A stretch of 64,000 bases of DNA from Bradyrhizobium manausense (GTDB taxonomy: Bacteria; Pseudomonadota; Alphaproteobacteria; Rhizobiales; Xanthobacteraceae), in contig NZ_JAFCLG010000001.1 in assembly GCF_018129685.1 (NCBI RefSeq), forward strand, positions 1,516,870 to 1,580,869, given 5' to 3'. The position numbers and the translations under genes are program-made. The notes under the pieces are model-generated. The model searched no databases and had not been told where the DNA came from. It saw only the letters and a list, made by a program, of their open reading frames with translations. Positions 1 to 9,100 of this stretch are shown here, in pieces. Each line of letters opens with the position of its first letter. The first letter of the stretch is position 1.

Positions 1-2
1 GG

Positions 3-2261
3 ACCGTGTCCTGGTGCGGCCCGGATGGACAGATGCCGATCCTCAACAGTTCGCCCGTTCCGATCGATCCGGCGGCCAATTTTCCCTCACGTGCGATCGT
101 CGCGAAGAAAACCCTGCACCTGCCGGATTGGTCGGCAATCGAATTGCCGGAGTTCGAGCGCGCAATCCAGGACAGATTGGGAATCCGGTCCGCGCTCTAC
201 CTGCCGTTGCTGCGCCAGGGCGAATGCATCGGCCTGCTGGCAATGGCGGGAACGCGCGCCAACGCTTTCGCCGCCAAAGACATCCTGCTGGCCGAATCAT
301 TCCGCGACCAGGCCCTGATCGCAATCGAGAACGCCCGCCTGTTCGACGAGGTGCAGGCCAAGACGCGCGATCTCACCGAAGCGCTGGCCTACCAGACCGG
401 GAGCGGCAATGTTCTCAAAGTGATTGCTTCGTCGCCCACCGATATCAATCCGGTGCTCGAGGCGATCGTCGAAAGCGCTCGCGAGCTCTGCGAGTCAGAC
501 GATGCGGTCGCTCTCTTGAAAGAGGGTGAGAGCCTTCGCTTCAGCGCACACGCCGGCCCGATCGCCTTAAGGGTCGGCAAACGGCCGATCAGCCGCAACT
601 GGACGGCGGGTCGCGCGTTCGTCGACCAGACGCCCGTGCATGTCCACGACATGCTCTCCGACGAGGGCGCCGAGTTTCCGGATGCGAGGGAAATGGGGCA
701 AGCCACCGGCGCGTCGGTTCGGACCGTTCTGTCGGTGCCGCTGCTGCGCGGCAACGAGAGTATCGGCGCGATCCTGCTGCGCCGGACAGAGGTACGTCCG
801 TTCAAGGACAAGCAGATCGAGTTGCTGTCGACGTTTGCCGACCAGGCCGTGATCGCGATCCAGAATGCCAGACTATTCAACGAGACCCGGGAGGCGCTGG
901 AGCGGCAGACCGCGACGTCGGACATTCTGAACGTGATTGCGAGTTCGCCGACAGACACACGGCCGGTGTTCGAGGCGATCGCGGCCAGGGCCAAAGACCT
1001 CGTCGGCGGATTCTCCAGCACGGTGTTTCGCTTCATCGATGGACAGGCGCATCTCGAAGCGTTCACGCCGACGACGCCCGAGGCGGATGACGTCTTGACA
1101 TCGACCTTCCCCATGCCGGCCGCGGACTTTGCGCCCTTCCTCATGGCTCAGTCCGGCGAGGTTACGCAAATTGCCGACATCGAGGCCATGACGGACCAGA
1201 TCAAGGACATCGCGCGCGCGAGGGGCTTTCGCAGCATGCTGTTCGCCCCGCTGATGAACAAGGGCGTGTCGATCGGCCTGATCGTGGTGACGCGGGTCGA
1301 ACCCGGCCGGTTCGCAGATAATCACGTGCAGTTGCTAAGGACATTCGCCGACCAGGCAGTGATCGCGATCGAGAACGTGCGGCTGTTCGACGAGGTGCAG
1401 GCGCGCACGCAGGAGCTTTCGAAGTCGCTCGAAGACCTCCGGACGGCACAGGACCGCCTGGTGCAGACCGAGAAGCTGGCCTCACTCGGCCAGCTTACCG
1501 CCGGCATCGCGCACGAGATCAAGAACCCGCTCAATTTCGTCAACAATTTCTCGGCTCTGTCGACCGAACTGACCGACGAGCTGAGGGAGGTGCTGGCCGG
1601 CGAGAGCCTGACCGAGCCCGGCCGCGAGCAAGTCGACGAGCTGACGGGACTTCTCAAGGACAACCTCGGCAAGGTCGTGCAGCACGGCAAGCGGGCCGAT
1701 TCCATCGTCAAGAACATGCTGCTGCATTCGCGCGAAGGCTCCGGCGAGCGTCGTTCGCAGGATCTCAACGCCCTGGTCAGCGAGAGCCTGAACCTTGCCT
1801 ATCACGGCGCGCGCGCCGAACGATCCGACTTCAACATCACGCTGGAGCAGGATCTCGATCCCGACGCCGGCGCGGTGGAGATGTATCCGCAGGACATCAC
1901 CCGGGCCCTGCTCAACCTGTTTTCCAACGGCTTCTACGCGGCGATCAGCCGCAAGAAGGCGGCCAACGGTGCGACCTTCGAGCCCGTGCTCAGCGCGGCA
2001 ACCAGAAATGCCGGCAATACCGTCGAAATTCGAATCCGTGACAACGGAACGGGCATTCCCGCCGAGATCAGGGAAAAGATCTTCAATCCCTTCTTCACGA
2101 CCAAGCCGACCGGCGAAGGGACCGGCCTTGGCCTGTCGATGACCCACGACATCATCGTCAAGCAGCATGGCGGCAGGATCGACATTCGGACCGAGGCCGG
2201 CGCGTTCACCGAGTTCACGATCACTCTGCCGCGCGCGAACGGGGGCGCGAAACACACATGA
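3..2261 (+). CDS. GAF-domain sensor histidine kinase (5' end cut by window edge)
   Basis: The frame is open to the left edge, so the N-terminus is missing; residues are numbered from the GTG at base 6. Three GAF domains lie at about 25-115, 140-290 and 310-465, each followed by a similar linker (ARLFDEVQ, ARLFNETRE, VRLFDEVQ), which suggests domain duplication. A short coiled coil leads to the dimerisation box AHEIKNPLNF with the phospho-accepting His503. The ATP-binding domain shows the N box NLFSNGFYAA, DNGTGI and GEGTGLGLS. No membrane segment is visible, so a cytoplasmic sensor is likely. There is no receiver domain or adjacent response regulator. Its stop codon overlaps the next start (ATGA), so the two are probably co-translated. 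The ligand is unknown. Confidence 0.93.
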   Translation, partial: TVSWCGPDGQMPILNSSPVPIDPAANFPSRAIVAKKTLHLPDWSAIELPEFERAIQDRLGIRSALYLPLLRQGECIGLLAMAGTRANAFAAKDILLAESFRDQALIAIENARLFDEVQAKTRDLTEALAYQTGSGNVLKVIASSPTDINPVLEAIVESARELCESDDAVALLKEGESLRFSAHAGPIALRVGKRPISRNWTAGRAFVDQTPVHVHDMLSDEGAEFPDAREMGQATGASVRTVLSVPLLRGNESIGAILLRRTEVRPFKDKQIELLSTFADQAVIAIQNARLFNETREALERQTATSDILNVIASSPTDTRPVFEAIAARAKDLVGGFSSTVFRFIDGQAHLEAFTPTTPEADDVLTSTFPMPAADFAPFLMAQSGEVTQIADIEAMTDQIKDIARARGFRSMLFAPLMNKGVSIGLIVVTRVEPGRFADNHVQLLRTFADQAVIAIENVRLFDEVQARTQELSKSLEDLRTAQDRLVQTEKLASLGQLTAGIAHEIKNPLNFVNNFSALSTELTDELREVLAGESLTEPGREQVDELTGLLKDNLGKVVQHGKRADSIVKNMLLHSREGSGERRSQDLNALVSESLNLAYHGARAERSDFNITLEQDLDPDAGAVEMYPQDITRALLNLFSNGFYAAISRKKAANGATFEPVLSAATRNAGNTVEIRIRDNGTGIPAEIREKIFNPFFTTKPTGEGTGLGLSMTHDIIVKQHGGRIDIRTEAGAFTEFTITLPRANGGAKHT

Positions 2262-3238
2262 GGCGCCGGGATCTTTTGGCCATGGCCGCAGGTGGCATCG
2301 CCTGGCCGTTCATGGCGTGCGCGCAGCAACCCGTTCCGGTGATCGGCTATCTCGGCAGCGCGTCAGCAGACGCCTGGGCGAGCCGGCTGGAGGCATTCCG
2401 TGCGGGATTGCACGAGGCAGGCTTCGACGAAGGCCGCAATATCGCAATCGAATTTCGCTGGGCGAACGGTAAACTCGACAAATTGCCCGAACTCGTGGAT
2501 GACCTCGTGCGCCGCAAGGTCTCGGTGCTGGTGACGCCGGGCAGCGCACCGGCTGCCGTTGCAGCCAAACGAGCCACGACAACGATCCCGATCGTGTTCG
2601 AGACCGGCGCCGATCCGATCGAGGCCGGTCTGGTCACGAGCATGAACCACCCCGGTGGCAACGTCACCGGCGTTGCGGCCCTCACCTTCGAGACCGGTCC
2701 CAAGCGACTTGCAATCCTGCATGAGGCGCTTCCGTCAGCCAAGCTCATTGCTGTGCTGGTGAACCAGCGGGCGGGCGTTGTGGTGGGACGCCAGGTCAAG
2801 GACCTCGAGGCGACGGCGCCGCAGCTTGGACTGCAATTGCTGGTGCTGGATGCGAGCGATGATCGCACGCTGACGAGCGCCTTCGAGACCATGCAGCAGA
2901 AGCGGGCCGGCGGGCTCCTCATCGTCGCCGATCCTTTCGCCAACAGCCGCATCAAGGAGATCGCAGACCTTGCGCTCGATCACGCCATGCCGTCGATCTT
3001 CGTGAACCCTCAGTATGCTGCGCTCGGCGGCCTGATGAGCTATGGCGGAAACATTGTCGAGACGCATCGCCTTGCGGGGCTTTACGTTGCACGAATTCTC
3101 AAGGGCGAGAAGCCAGGCGATCTGCCCGTCATGCAGGGCACCAAGGTCGAGTTGAACGTCAACCTGAAGACGGCCAAGGCCCTCGGCCTCGCCTTGCCGC
3201 TGTCGCTGCTGGGCCGCGCCGACGAGGTGATCGAATAG
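2258..3238 (+). CDS. ABC transporter substrate-binding protein (ABC_sub_bind family)
   Basis: A 326-residue exported binding protein of the PF04392 type. The N-terminus MRRRDLLAMAAGGIAWPF resembles a Tat-like or short Sec signal followed by ACAQQ. The mature part begins with the family hallmark PVPVIGYLGS, then LEAFRAGLHEAGFDEGRN and, later, PIVFETGADPIEAGLV. These are the two lobes of a periplasmic-binding fold. No permease or ATPase gene follows. In this group such proteins often sit beside GAF histidine kinases, so a sensing role together with the upstream kinase is possible. That is an inference from the four-base overlap of the two genes. The substrate cannot be read from sequence. Confidence 0.92.
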   Translation: MRRRDLLAMAAGGIAWPFMACAQQPVPVIGYLGSASADAWASRLEAFRAGLHEAGFDEGRNIAIEFRWANGKLDKLPELVDDLVRRKVSVLVTPGSAPAAVAAKRATTTIPIVFETGADPIEAGLVTSMNHPGGNVTGVAALTFETGPKRLAILHEALPSAKLIAVLVNQRAGVVVGRQVKDLEATAPQLGLQLLVLDASDDRTLTSAFETMQQKRAGGLLIVADPFANSRIKEIADLALDHAMPSIFVNPQYAALGGLMSYGGNIVETHRLAGLYVARILKGEKPGDLPVMQGTKVELNVNLKTAKALGLALPLSLLGRADEVIE

Positions 3239-3270
3239 CCCGAACCGACACCTTCCGCCTGGCGCTGGCC

Positions 3271-3897
3271 TCAACTCCTGATGCCGCCGACCAGTCGCGG
3301 GCGGCGGTTCGCGCGTGGGTTCTCCGCCGCCTGGGCGCGGAGCCATGTGCGAAAGCTGACGATCTCAGGGCAATCCGCGCTGCCCTCCGGCGCGATCAGC
3401 CAGTCGCCGAGACCCGATCCCTCCGTGAGGCGGTCGCAGCGATAGCCCGGATGATGACCGAGAGCACGGGCGATCAGCACGTCGATCTTGCCTTCGACCA
3501 GTTCGTGCAGGCCGGCGGGTTGCAGCACGCGCAAACCAACCTCCGCATGCGAATGACGAAAAGCTGCCAGATCAAGGCGACGTAGATCGAGGCTGCCGTA
3601 AACGCCCAATTGCAGCAGCACGGTCCCTGCCGGCTTCAATTGCGAGGTCGCATCCGCGATGTGGCGAAAGCCTTTGGACACACCGGGCAGATAGGCCTGT
3701 CCTGCCGCGGTCAGGATGAGCTGCTTGTGGAGCCGCTCGAACAGTTGCACGCCGAGGCGCGCTTCCAGCGCCTTGACCTGCTGCCCGACGGCCGCGGGCG
3801 TCACGTGAAGTTCGTGCGCAGCCAGCTTGAAGCTGAGATGCCGCGCGGCGGCCTCGAAGGCGCGGAGAGCATTGAGCGGCGGAAGGGCGTAGGTCAT
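3271..3897 (-). CDS. LysR-type regulator, GcvA-like, with internally deleted effector domain
   Basis: The ATG at 3897 gives 208 residues beginning with the GcvA-type opening LPPLNALRAFEAAARHLSF. The helix-turn-helix (about 6-65) is complete, with the linker helix following. The family is usually about 300 residues long. Here the sequence runs normally to IDVLIARALGHHPGYRCDRL (about residue 157). It then passes at once to GLGDWLIAPEGSADCPE, a segment that in GcvA-like proteins lies near the C-terminus. About 80-90 residues of the ligand-binding core are therefore missing without a frame break. It is divergent from the hydrolase at 4027 and probably evolved to regulate it, but ligand response is doubtful. 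A longer upstream extension of the frame overlaps the neighbour and was not used. Confidence 0.85.
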   Translation of the reverse strand: MTYALPPLNALRAFEAAARHLSFKLAAHELHVTPAAVGQQVKALEARLGVQLFERLHKQLILTAAGQAYLPGVSKGFRHIADATSQLKPAGTVLLQLGVYGSLDLRRLDLAAFRHSHAEVGLRVLQPAGLHELVEGKIDVLIARALGHHPGYRCDRLTEGSGLGDWLIAPEGSADCPEIVSFRTWLRAQAAENPRANRRPRLVGGIRS

Positions 3898-4026
3898 CGC
3901 GGCGGAGTTTGACACTGGTGGGCGACGGTCTTGCAATAGATTTTCTTGCGCTTGGCCGCAGGAAAGATGCCTTGCGCGGCCCCGGCCTCCCCGCCTACGG
4001 TCGGGCCGCAACATCAGGACATCCTC

Positions 4027-4761
4027 ATGGCTGAGCTCATTCATCCGTTCTACGAACAACATCGCGATGCCATGGAGGCCGCGATGCGCCATCGGCTCGA
4101 CCTCGCCGAACCGATACTGCGCGAACGTACTGATCTCACCGACATCGACAGGATCAGGCGGGAGGTGATGGACGAGTTTGCCATCGTGCTCACCCAGATG
4201 CCTTATGTGGGCGGTGCTTCGAGCCGCATGAGCGATGTCTTCGTGCGCCTCACAGGATTCATGGCGACGAGTCGCGTGCTGCGGCGACATGGCGTGCCGC
4301 TGCCCGACATCCGCGAGATCGAGCGGGAGAGCTACAAGGCGCAATTGCTCGCGACGCCCGAGGCCAAGCGTCTCGCCGCCGGAGACAAATTCATGTCGCC
4401 GGAGAACCGGGCCGTGCTGCGCGAGCAGGCGGCAATAAGCACGACGGATAAACACCAGGCCGAATTTCCGGATGATTTCGTCTACGATTTCGTCGAGCCC
4501 GGCCCGAATGACGATTTCGAATTCGGCATCAATTACCGGGCCTGCGGCTTCTGCAAATTCGCAAGCCGTCATGGCGACAAGGACATTCTGCCGAGCATAT
4601 GCGGCCTCGATTTCGACGCCTATGCGACGCTCGGCATCCATCTGGAACGGACGCAGACGCTGGCCGGTGGCGCCAGCCACTGCAATTTCCGCTTCTCGCC
4701 GATGCAACGGGACGGCTCTCCGGACGCAACAAAATCCAGCCGCGGGCGCGACCAGCAATAG
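4027..4761 (+). CDS. L-2-amino-thiazoline-4-carboxylic acid hydrolase family protein
   Basis: A 244-residue protein of the ATC-hydrolase family (PF14196), whose founding members open the ring of L-2-amino-thiazoline-4-carboxylate on the way to L-cysteine in Pseudomonas. The diagnostic C-terminal block is present: FGINYRACGFCKFA, then DFDAYATLGIHLERTQTLAGG and HCNFRFSP. Two cysteines in CGFC are candidates for catalysis or metal binding. The start at 4027 was chosen over an upstream frame extension because MAELIHPFYEQH matches the family's N-terminus. It is divergent from the shortened LysR gene, with 129 bases between starts, and ends one base from the convergent zinc-ribbon gene. The true substrate in this organism is unproven. 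Confidence 0.88.
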   Translation: MAELIHPFYEQHRDAMEAAMRHRLDLAEPILRERTDLTDIDRIRREVMDEFAIVLTQMPYVGGASSRMSDVFVRLTGFMATSRVLRRHGVPLPDIREIERESYKAQLLATPEAKRLAAGDKFMSPENRAVLREQAAISTTDKHQAEFPDDFVYDFVEPGPNDDFEFGINYRACGFCKFASRHGDKDILPSICGLDFDAYATLGIHLERTQTLAGGASHCNFRFSPMQRDGSPDATKSSRGRDQQ

Positions 4762-4762
4762 G

Positions 4763-5527
4763 CTATCCGAGCAAGCCCTTCAGGCCGGCATAGATCGAGC
4801 CCACGGCCGTCGCGGCGACGCCGGCCAGCGGGCCGATAGTCTGCATCAAATCCTGAATCAGACGGGCGCGACGGCGCAGCTGTTCCTCGCCGACGTGCTG
4901 TCCGAGCAGGCGCGCGACGCGGAAAGCAAAGGCATTGGGCTTCCCGCCCTGGCCCAGGACGCGCGGCAGGACCTGGAAGATCACGACGCCCAGGATGTTT
5001 CCGGACACGAAGGCGAGCAGGATACTGGCTCCGTATTCGAACACTTCGCGCCACTCGACCCACACCTCCGGAAGGATCGGAACATGATCGTGGAGACCCG
5101 TCACGGTCAGCATCGCCTGGATGCTGAGGCTGGCGAGCAAGAGCGCCAGCACGAACGCCCCCAAGGCGGAGACCCGGTGCAGAGGATAGGCCGCAAAACC
5201 GAACAGCAGCGGGATGACGATCGAGGCGATGCGCAGCGGGATTGGCGAGAGATTGAAGGTGATCGTGACCAGAACATGCGCGAGCGTCAGCAGGACCGAG
5301 GGAATGACGACGTAGAGAACGGCATGCGTCCCGAAATAGCGCAACGGATTCTTGTAGCGCTCGAGCCGGACATTGACGCGGTCGAGATCGCGCCTGAGCC
5401 TGTCCAGCTCGGCAACGATGTCATCGATCTCCAGAAGCGTCGGTCGCACCACGCGCAGATCGCGCGAGCAGTGCTTGCACGCGATGGCTTCATCCTTGAT
5501 CGTCTCGGCGCAGAACGGACACTCCAT
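4763..5527 (-). CDS. Zinc-ribbon membrane protein
   Basis: A 254-residue protein opening with a small zinc ribbon (Cys3, Cys6, Cys17, Cys20 in CPFC and CKHC). A short coiled coil follows (IVAELDRLRRDLDRVNVRLER). There are then about four hydrophobic segments: near VLYVVIPSVLLTLAHVLV, IASIVIPLLFGFAAY, AFVLALLLASLSIQAM and ILLAFVSGNILGVVIF. The C-terminal stretch ends in GVAATAVGSIYAGLKGLLG. The ribbon would face the cytoplasm. It is the last gene of the CHAT operon, two bases after the preceding stop. I do not recognise a named family. The arrangement suggests the membrane anchor or effector of this locus. Confidence 0.85.
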   Translation of the reverse strand: MECPFCAETIKDEAIACKHCSRDLRVVRPTLLEIDDIVAELDRLRRDLDRVNVRLERYKNPLRYFGTHAVLYVVIPSVLLTLAHVLVTITFNLSPIPLRIASIVIPLLFGFAAYPLHRVSALGAFVLALLLASLSIQAMLTVTGLHDHVPILPEVWVEWREVFEYGASILLAFVSGNILGVVIFQVLPRVLGQGGKPNAFAFRVARLLGQHVGEEQLRRRARLIQDLMQTIGPLAGVAATAVGSIYAGLKGLLG

Positions 5528-5529
5528 CG

Positions 5530-5727
5530 TCAGCGCGACGTCCTGCGCCGCATGATGGTCTCGATCTCGTCTCTGGCCCGCGCCAGCTCATCGCGCAGCT
5601 GGTCACGCTTGCGCAAGAGATCGTTACGCTCCGCAATCAGCGTCGCGGGCACGGCGATGTCCCGCGAACAGGACGCGCAAACCAGCGCGCGCTCCGCATT
5701 TTCGGCCTGGCAGTAAGGACACATCAC
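5530..5727 (-). CDS. Small zinc-ribbon coiled-coil protein
   Basis: A 65-residue protein with a four-cysteine zinc ribbon (CPYC near residue 3 and CASC near residue 17). A charged coiled-coil tail follows (LIAERNDLLRKRDQLRDELARARDEIETIM). It resembles the N-terminal part of the following gene product without the membrane segments, so the two may be paralogous and could pair through their coiled coils. It overlaps the preceding gene by four bases and ends two bases before the next start, so translation is very likely coupled. No specific function is known. Confidence 0.82.
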   Translation of the reverse strand: MMCPYCQAENAERALVCASCSRDIAVPATLIAERNDLLRKRDQLRDELARARDEIETIMRRRTSR

Positions 5728-6173
5728 TTGGGCGCGACCTTGAGGGTGAAGATGGCCGTGCCCGGCCGCCCGTCGCTGTCCTTGATGTCGACCCTTACGG
5801 TGTAATCGCCGGGTGGCAGTTCTGCGTCCTGCATGTCGATGCCGTCAGCCTTGACAAACGGCTTGACCCGGGGCGTCAGATCGACGTTCGGCGTACGGAG
5901 GAAGATCACCTTGACCGACTCAGGATCGATCTTGGCGCCACCGAACGACTCGAATTTCAATTGGAGCTTCAACGGAGAGGCGACCGAATCGCCAGGCGAG
6001 ACGAACTCCACCTTGGGGCCGCGCAGGATTCCGCGCCTGTCGGCCGCGACCGCGCCCTTGGGCGGCGGCAGCTTGGCCTCCTCTTCGGTAATCAATTGCG
6101 TTGCCCGCGACGCTCCCGAACACAGGAGACCTGCTGCGGCAAGTCCGAGAACAATCTTCCACGTCATTGTCAT
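5724..6173 (-). CDS. Exported beta-sandwich-like protein of CHAT operon
   Basis: A 149-residue protein with a signal peptide (hydrophobic core KIVLGLAAAGLLCSGASRA). The mature domain looks like an immunoglobulin-like beta sandwich: VEFVSPGDSVASPLKLQLKF, then PGDYTVRVDIKDSDGRPG and AIFTLKVAPK. The pattern resembles extracytoplasmic adhesive or ligand-binding modules. It lies 18 bases downstream of the TPR-CHAT gene and overlaps the next gene by four bases. It is probably a periplasmic partner of the exported CHAT protein. No named family is assigned. Confidence 0.85.
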   Translation of the reverse strand: MTMTWKIVLGLAAAGLLCSGASRATQLITEEEAKLPPPKGAVAADRRGILRGPKVEFVSPGDSVASPLKLQLKFESFGGAKIDPESVKVIFLRTPNVDLTPRVKPFVKADGIDMQDAELPPGDYTVRVDIKDSDGRPGTAIFTLKVAPK

Positions 6174-6191
6174 TCCAATCTTCTCAATCGC

Positions 6192-9100
6192 CTAGCGCAC
6201 GCCGCCATCGCCGATGATCGTATACGGCGCCCAGAACAGCGGATGCGCGTAGGCGAACTCGGTCTTTCCTTCGCCGTTCAGGTAACCGGGACCATCGACC
6301 AGCGCCATCATGGCCTGCCGCAGTGCTTCGCTGCGCGACAGTCTTGGGTCGTCGGCCTGCCGCTTGAACAGATCCGTCACCAATTGCCGCGCCGATTGCG
6401 AATGCACCGACCAGTTGGTCACGAGCAAGGCCCGCGTTCCCGCGTAGAAGAACGCGCGGCCAAGACCGGAGGCTGCCTCGGCGCCGGCGCCGGCGCCCGC
6501 ACCGGTGTTGCAGGCGGACAGGATCACCCAATCGGCGTCGAGCTTGAGGCCGAGAATTTCCTCCATGGTGAGGAGACCATCTCCGCTGTCACCCGTCACC
6601 GCCGGCGACGACAAGGCGAGAGCCGGCTGCGTCAGACCGTTGAGCTCGCCCGGCACAAGGCCGTGCGTGGCAAACGCCAGAATCCGGAACCCGGAGAGAT
6701 TCATCGTCTTCACGGCGCTCTCGGTCGCATTCTTGCCAAGGAACAGCACCTTCGAGGGATCTGCCTGCAAGGCCAGTGCGATCGATTTGAGCTCGTCGGC
6801 CGTATCAGGGAGACGAGGCAACAGACCGAGCTCGGCGCTGTCGACGCCTTCGAGCTTCGGACTGCTGCGACGCTTGAGCGGCATGCCGCGGGTGACGTTG
6901 CCGCCGACATCGGCAACCTGCACCTTGCCGTCGGCGCTTTCTGCCTCGGCCTGCTGATCCTTGTTGAAATAGGGATCGCCGAACGCCACGAGGTCACCGC
7001 GGCCGGGCTTGCCCGGCGGCAGCTGCCGCAGCGTGCGCAAGGCCGCAGCCGACGGCACCGTCGACACGGCATGGGTCCGCGCCAGCCACGGCACGTTGCG
7101 ATAGCCGACGAACAGCGGATCCTCGTCCGCCGCCACCTCGGCCTGTGCCGTCGGCAACAGCGACAGCGGCAACAGCCCCAGTGCGCCGTTGGTCACCACG
7201 ATCAGGTTCTTCGCTGGCTTCCATCCGCCCTCGACCGGCTTCAACAACAGCTCATAGAGCTCGTAACCGAGCTTCAGATCGAACGGCGGAATGTCCGAGA
7301 TCATTGCCGCCTGCGGCTCGAGCGCCTCGCGCAGCTTGCGGATCTTGGTTTCGATATCGCCGACGCTGGCCTTGACGGCGGCGAACGCCACCGGGCCCGA
7401 CTTCGGCACAGCCCAGACGAAGCTGCCATTCTGGCCGAAATAGAACGACAACATCGCTTCATTGTCCGACAGCGTCGCCCGGATCTCGGCGACGCTCGGA
7501 GGCTTCGGCGAGACCAGATCGGCGTAGGACGGAAACTTCTGCTTGATCTCCTGGCGCGCCTTGTCGCGTTCACCACGCAACGCCGTGATCGAAGCCTGGA
7601 TCTGCTGCGCTCCCTTCTCGTCGCGCTCCGCAGAGGGAATGGCGAGAACGTTGTTGAGCGTGCCGAGCTGGGCGTTGACCTGCTTGGTGAGATCCTGCTC
7701 CTTGCGCACGAGCTCGGCCAGCGCGGGATCCTTGGCGGCGGCTCGTGCGCTGGAGGCCGCCAGCGCCTGCTGCACGGAGCGGCCGCGGATGGCATCCGCC
7801 AGACTGAAGGTCTCCTCGCCGACGCCGCCGCCGGTGCCCTCGGCCCGCGCGAGCAGCAGCAGATAGCTCTCGACGATGGCCTGTAGCCGCTGGCTGCGCG
7901 CCGCCACCACGGTCGTGTTCTCGTCGTCGGCATTCTCGTTCGCATTCGCCATCATGACCGGAATGGCGGCCTTGAACTCGCGGATCGCGTCGGCATCGCG
8001 CCTTGCGCGCATCAATCCGATCGCCAGGGTGCCGCGCGCCGACGCCGCATCGAAATGGTTCTCGCCGACCCGCCCGATCTGCTTCTTGACCAGTTGCTCT
8101 GCGGCGGCGATGCCGGCCTCGAGCTGCCCGGAATTGTAGAGCGCGAGAATGCGCGCCGGATTGAGCTCGATCACCTGGCGGCGCTGTGGATCCCAATTGG
8201 CGACCGCCTTGTCGATCCGCGCGAACATCTCGTTGGCTTCGGCATTCTTGCGCTGGAGATTCAGAATACCGGCAAGCTGCGCGAGCAGCTGCACGGTCGA
8301 CTGCGAATCCTCGGGTACGCCGACCGTCTTGTTGATCTCGAGCGCGACGCGGCCGAGCTGTTCGGCTTCGTCGTAACGGCCCTCGTCGACCAGAATTCCG
8401 GCCAATCCCATTACGTAACGCGGCGTCACCGGGTTGTACTTGCCGGTGTCCTTCAGGCGCGACAACAGCGCCCGGCGCGCATCGACCTCGGCTTCGGCAA
8501 GCCTGCCCTGCCGCGCCTTCATGCGCGCCTGGCTCAGAACCATATAGTCGATTGCCTGCAACATAACGGTTTCAGCGGGAGGATTGTCCGACTCCATCAC
8601 GGCCTTCATGCCTGCGCGCTTGCGCTGCTCGGCCAGGCGATAGGAGGCTTCGCCTTCCTTGAATTGCCCGCGCGCCTCGAAAATCATGGCGCGGGTACCT
8701 TCGATTTCCGCCTCCCAATTCTGTCCCATCTTCGCGTAGTTGGCGCGCCATCCGGGAAGGCCGCTGGTGCGAGCCTCCTGGATGCCCGCCAGGCTGCGGC
8801 GCAGATAGCCCTCGGCCTGCGGAATATCGCCCATTTGAATGAGAATGCCGGCAATCGAGCGATTGGCGTTGAAGAGATACCCCTTTGCGCCCGGCACGGT
8901 GGCGACCTCGCGCAACTGCCTCTGCATGATCTCGAGCGCGCGCCTTGGATCGCCGACGGCCGAATATTGGATGGCGGCAAGCTGTGTCAACCGGCCCATC
9001 ATATTTGCGCTGATGGCGCCGCGTCCCACCTCGACGGCCTTGTTGGCGTCGGCGATGGATTCGGCGAGCCGTCCGAGCTGGGCGCGCGCATTGGCACGAT

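Noticed and set aside
3271..4758. A 495-codon frame for the LysR regulator
   Set aside because: The first about 287 residues are antisense to the ATC hydrolase; the LysR family sequence begins at the ATG at 3897.
5961..7886. A 641-codon plus-strand frame opposite the CHAT gene
   Set aside because: It is antisense to the TPR-CHAT gene, low in hydrophobic structure and lacks any motif.
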